NCBI GenBank assembly: GCA_016928585.1
Contig: JAFGKL010000143.1
Coordinates: 1-32,705 of the forward strand
Length of the DNA stretch: 32,705 bases
Origin: Sedimentisphaerales bacterium
GTDB lineage: Bacteria; Planctomycetota; Phycisphaerae; Sedimentisphaerales; Anaerohalosphaeraceae
Reading direction: 5' to 3'
Part shown: positions 29,574 through 32,705 of the stretch, piece after piece
How positions within the stretch are numbered: the stretch's first letter is position 1
Layout of the letters: each line of letters opens with the position of its first letter
Translations under genes and position numbers: made by a program
The notes under the pieces: generated by a model
Seen by the model: the letters and a program-made list of their open reading frames with translations, nothing else
What the model was told of the DNA's origin: nothing
Databases searched by the model: none

Positions 29574-31349
29574 CTAATTAACTGCCTGGTCAAGTATAAG
29601 GTTTTTAACCCTGCTGCTTGGAAGATTAAGTGCCCCATAAGCACCGGCAGCAGTACTCCGTAACTGGGCATCGGCACTGTCAGAACCGATCAAGGCATAG
29701 ATGCTGTCGATCTGGTTAGCATTCAACAGGTTAGTATTAAGCTTTGCGGAAATGGCCAGAGAACGAAAGGCTGCATTTCTAACATCCATATCGTTGTCTT
29801 CAAGAAGAGCCATAGCTGCGATTGCCTGTTGAGCGCCTGCGTCATTAATGTAAGCAAGAACCTGGCCGGACAGGATCTGCATGTCTTTTCGAGAGTCTTT
29901 TGTACCGTCAGCCAAAGCACTTAGGGCATGGGAAAGATTGACTACCTTGTTTCTTGTCGTAGCCAGTTTCAACATTACCCTGACAGCCCTTAAAGCATAG
30001 AGGTCGGCAAGGTTCTCTCCAAGTTCTTCATTGCCGGAGGTACCTATCGCCTGGGCAAGATTTTCAACAACACGTTCGCTCCCAACAAAACCCTGCACCG
30101 GCCCGGCCGAACCGATAGCTATGGCAGCACTGTATCTAACAGCTGTGTCCTCGAAACTAAGGGCCTTAACAATAGGCTGATCAACTCCGATCCTGTACAT
30201 CAGCGACATTTCACCCGCATTTGCCGCAAGAGCCTCGACAAGACCGAGTGACACATAGGCATTCTTTTCTTTGAGGGCCATATCAAGAGCCTGATGCAGG
30301 TATTCAGGACCTGCCGTCATCGCATAAGCCATAGCATCCAGGTGAGCATCGCCAAAGTAATTCGGCTGGGGCACCGCGGAAGACTCGGCCTTAAAGAAGG
30401 AGGCAACCCAAAGAGCAATAGCTTTTCCGATATTCTCATCAGCTTTAAGCGCCCACTCGCACGAACGCATCGCCATCAGCTCGTTGAAGTAGCCCTTATC
30501 AACTTCCTCACGAATCAGCTTTCTTTCTTCGGCATCCCAAAACCATATGTTCGCATAATCGATCTCAGATGACGGGGCAAGTGACTCATTGTGAAAATAA
30601 TATGACCTCCCAAGCATAAAAAGCAATTCTGCTGCAGGAATGTTCATCGCGGAAGAATCTATCTTTTCGATGGCCTCAGCGGCAAGAGCTCGCAACTGAG
30701 GGGAATCGTCATTTTCAACGACATATTTCAAATGGCCTAAGGGTTGAGGATAACCAATGTCACCAAGTGCCCTTATGACTTCGGCCTTAACCGCGGTGTC
30801 ATCCATTTGAAGAGCTGTCACCAACGGCCTTATGGCATCTCTGCCGACCTTTGGCAAAGCCATGGCAATATTCGCAAATTCACTCTTCCGGTCAAGATCT
30901 GCTAAACCGTCAAGCATTAAAGGAATTGCAAATTCACCCGCATTCCTCAGCCTTTGCTCTGCAGCGATACGACCGCGAATAGTAGTGCTTAGACGCTGTA
31001 TTTCATTAACAATGATCCTTGGATCGGTCCTTTTTAGATACCTGCCCTTCTCGATTATGGCAAGGATCTGGGAACTCAAAGCCCGTAACTCATCGCTTTC
31101 AGCATTCATCTTTAAAAGGATCCTGTAGCCATTGGTATTTTCCTCGCTAAGGGTTAATAGTTGGATGGGATCCGGATCCGAGTCGATAATCTTTTGAGCA
31201 AAGCCTGCGGCAAGATCAAATCTGCCAATCGCGGTGTAATGTAGGAAATCATTCCAGTCGTCTTCTACATCTTGAGAAAAAACGGGCTGAGAAAGGAACA
31301 TAACGATAACCAAAAATGCGGCAAGAAAAACGGGGCTTTTGTAAAACAT
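29574..31349 (-). CDS. secreted HEAT-repeat protein
   Basis: Signal peptide-like MFYKSPVFLAAFLVIVMFLSQPVFS; HEAT-like repeats (AVKAEVIRALGDIGYPQPLGHLKYVVENDDSPQLRALAAEAIEKI; DMDVRNAAFRSLAISA). Confidence 0.8.
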   Translation of the reverse strand: MFYKSPVFLAAFLVIVMFLSQPVFSQDVEDDWNDFLHYTAIGRFDLAAGFAQKIIDSDPDPIQLLTLSEENTNGYRILLKMNAESDELRALSSQILAIIEKGRYLKRTDPRIIVNEIQRLSTTIRGRIAAEQRLRNAGEFAIPLMLDGLADLDRKSEFANIAMALPKVGRDAIRPLVTALQMDDTAVKAEVIRALGDIGYPQPLGHLKYVVENDDSPQLRALAAEAIEKIDSSAMNIPAAELLFMLGRSYYFHNESLAPSSEIDYANIWFWDAEERKLIREEVDKGYFNELMAMRSCEWALKADENIGKAIALWVASFFKAESSAVPQPNYFGDAHLDAMAYAMTAGPEYLHQALDMALKEKNAYVSLGLVEALAANAGEMSLMYRIGVDQPIVKALSFEDTAVRYSAAIAIGSAGPVQGFVGSERVVENLAQAIGTSGNEELGENLADLYALRAVRVMLKLATTRNKVVNLSHALSALADGTKDSRKDMQILSGQVLAYINDAGAQQAIAAMALLEDNDMDVRNAAFRSLAISAKLNTNLLNANQIDSIYALIGSDSADAQLRSTAAGAYGALNLPSSRVKNLILDQAVN

Positions 31350-31537
31350 TAAACTTCTCCAACGAAAATTTCACATTATATGAAAGATACTCCCTAACAA
31401 GACCGAACACAGACCCTGCAGGATAGAAAATCAACCAGAAATACGACCGCAGTAGCAATGGGTAATTCTAAAGTCAACCACGATTAAAGTCAATTAAAAA
31501 CCGTTAAACGCCGATTTTTCGGAATATTTTCAACTAT

Positions 31538-32149
31538 TCAACTGCCGTACAAATTGTTCTGCCGGATATATCTTATGACATCTGATTCGAGAAGATCACA
31601 AACGTCTACACCTCTGCTTAGCTTTTCTCTGATTTCAGTGCTGCTGATGTCAACTAATGGTGTTGAGATCACATGTTTACCTAATTTATCTATGCGATTT
31701 TCCCCCAAATGTTCTCTAAAAACCGTAAAATCTGGTTTTTTAAAGCCTGCTCTGTACATTACGGACAAATTACAGGCATCGATCAGATCTTTTATTCTGT
31801 GCCACTTGGGAAGATCTTCGACGGTATCGGCACCAATAAGCCAGAATATCTGAGTCTCTTTGCCATATTTCTCCTTAAAAGCGGTAACCGTATCAATAGT
31901 ATAGCTCGGATCGGGCCTTTCCAATTCGAGATCGCTTACTACGAAATTATCAATACTCTCGGCGGCAATTGAGAGCATGTTGAGTCTGTGTTCGCCGGAA
32001 GCAACAGGGAAATTACCTTTATGCGGAGACCTTTTTGCTGGGACGAAGATCAATTTGTCAGCACAAATCTTTTCGAAAGAATACCGAGCAACCTGGATAT
32101 GTCCACGGTGAACAGGGTCGAATGTTCCGCCAAAAAGTATGAGTTTCAT
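31538..32149 (-). CDS. nadD: nicotinate-nucleotide adenylyltransferase
   Basis: LFGGTFDPVHRGHIQVA nucleotidyltransferase motif, RSPHKG, WLIGADTVEDLPKWHRI, VDISSTEIREKLSRG. Confidence 0.95.
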   Translation of the reverse strand: MKLILFGGTFDPVHRGHIQVARYSFEKICADKLIFVPAKRSPHKGNFPVASGEHRLNMLSIAAESIDNFVVSDLELERPDPSYTIDTVTAFKEKYGKETQIFWLIGADTVEDLPKWHRIKDLIDACNLSVMYRAGFKKPDFTVFREHLGENRIDKLGKHVISTPLVDISSTEIREKLSRGVDVCDLLESDVIRYIRQNNLYGS

Positions 32150-32623
32150 TTCTTATTCGATTCATAAAATAACAAAAACCTGTTATTTGTTGCCAAATCC
32201 TAACAAAAAAATAAAAAAAAAGCCATTTTTTTAAAAATTTTTTATATACCCGATTATGAGGATTTTAACGCTCAACTGCACGCCAACATAACAAATAAAA
32301 TATATTAATAAATGATTAATAGAAAAAAACATTGAAAACCTAAAATGCATTATAACGCATCAAAACCGCGTTAAAAAGCAAAAAAACAAAATTGGGAACC
32401 AGGAAGTTTTTTTGAACATGATTAAGAGGTTTGCCATGCAGATCATAGCCTGACATCATATTGTAAAAGGAACACCAACCCTGTTGAGCCTTACCGGAAC
32501 AACAAATAATAAAATATAATGAAGTATATGCGTGATTTTTGTCGATAAATATGTATATTGAATGCACTTAAGTAAATTAAATAATTATGTTTCCGAAAAA
32601 GCCCGAAAGGAGGTGATATAATT

Positions 32624-32705
32624 ATGGCAAAAAAGAGAAAAGCTGCGAAGAAAAAAGCTAAGAAGAAAGTAGCTAAGAAGAAAGTCGCTAAGAAGAAAAA
32701 AGCTA
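32624..32705 (+). CDS. Lys/Ala-rich, histone H1-like basic protein, 3' truncated by window edge
   Basis: Near-perfect SD (AAAGGAGGTGAT, 32607-32618) then ATG: MAKKRKAAKKKAKKKVAKKKVAKKKKA... Confidence 0.75.
   Translation, partial: MAKKRKAAKKKAKKKVAKKKVAKKKKA
32657..32705 (+). repeat. 15-bp in-frame tandem repeat (GCTAAGAAGAAAGTN), encoding AKKKV/K
   Basis: Units at 32657-32671, 32672-32686 and 32687-32701, with a fourth unit starting at 32702. Confidence 0.85.

Noticed and set aside
31490-31537. Terminator after nadD (CCGAAAAATCGG / CGTTTAACGGTTTTT on minus strand)
   Set aside because: Stems are only about 4 bp; too weak to call without folding.
32340-32567. 75-aa ORF on - strand in the nadD-downstream intergenic region
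   Set aside because: No clear SD or domain; composition (Phe, Tyr, Asn, Met-rich) matches translation of AT-rich noncoding DNA.

Overview
This 32.7-kb window looks like an ordinary bacterial chromosome segment, probably Planctomycetota (Phycisphaerae-like). That assignment rests on gene content and the dockerin-like C-terminus of a secreted protease; no search was run. In order it contains: a truncated nucleotide-sugar dehydrogenase and a NusG/UpxY-like antiterminator; a secreted S8 peptidase with a dockerin-like tail; an iron module (DtxR/MntR-type regulator with FeoA-like domain, FeoB, and a 42-aa Cys-rich small protein missing from the ORF track); glmS; an ACT-domain protein; a STAS protein; a complete Opp/Dpp peptide ABC operon with a YejE-like permease; a secreted alpha-helical protein; a divergent DUF547 protein; metK; purH; a PQQ-type beta-propeller; a small hypothetical; a complete F1Fo ATP synthase operon (atpZ-B-E-F-H-A-G-D-C); a secreted HEAT-repeat protein; nadD; and the start of a Lys/Ala-rich histone-H1-like protein. 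I found no CRISPR array, rRNA, tRNA, transposon, phage or defence system. I do not see a clear new multi-gene system. The best leads are local: a palindromic operator inside the spacer of the feo promoter, the hidden Cys-rich FeoB partner, a subtilase lacking the canonical Asp motif, a DUF547 protein lacking its usual Cys residues, and two roughly 420-470-bp unexplained intergenic regions.
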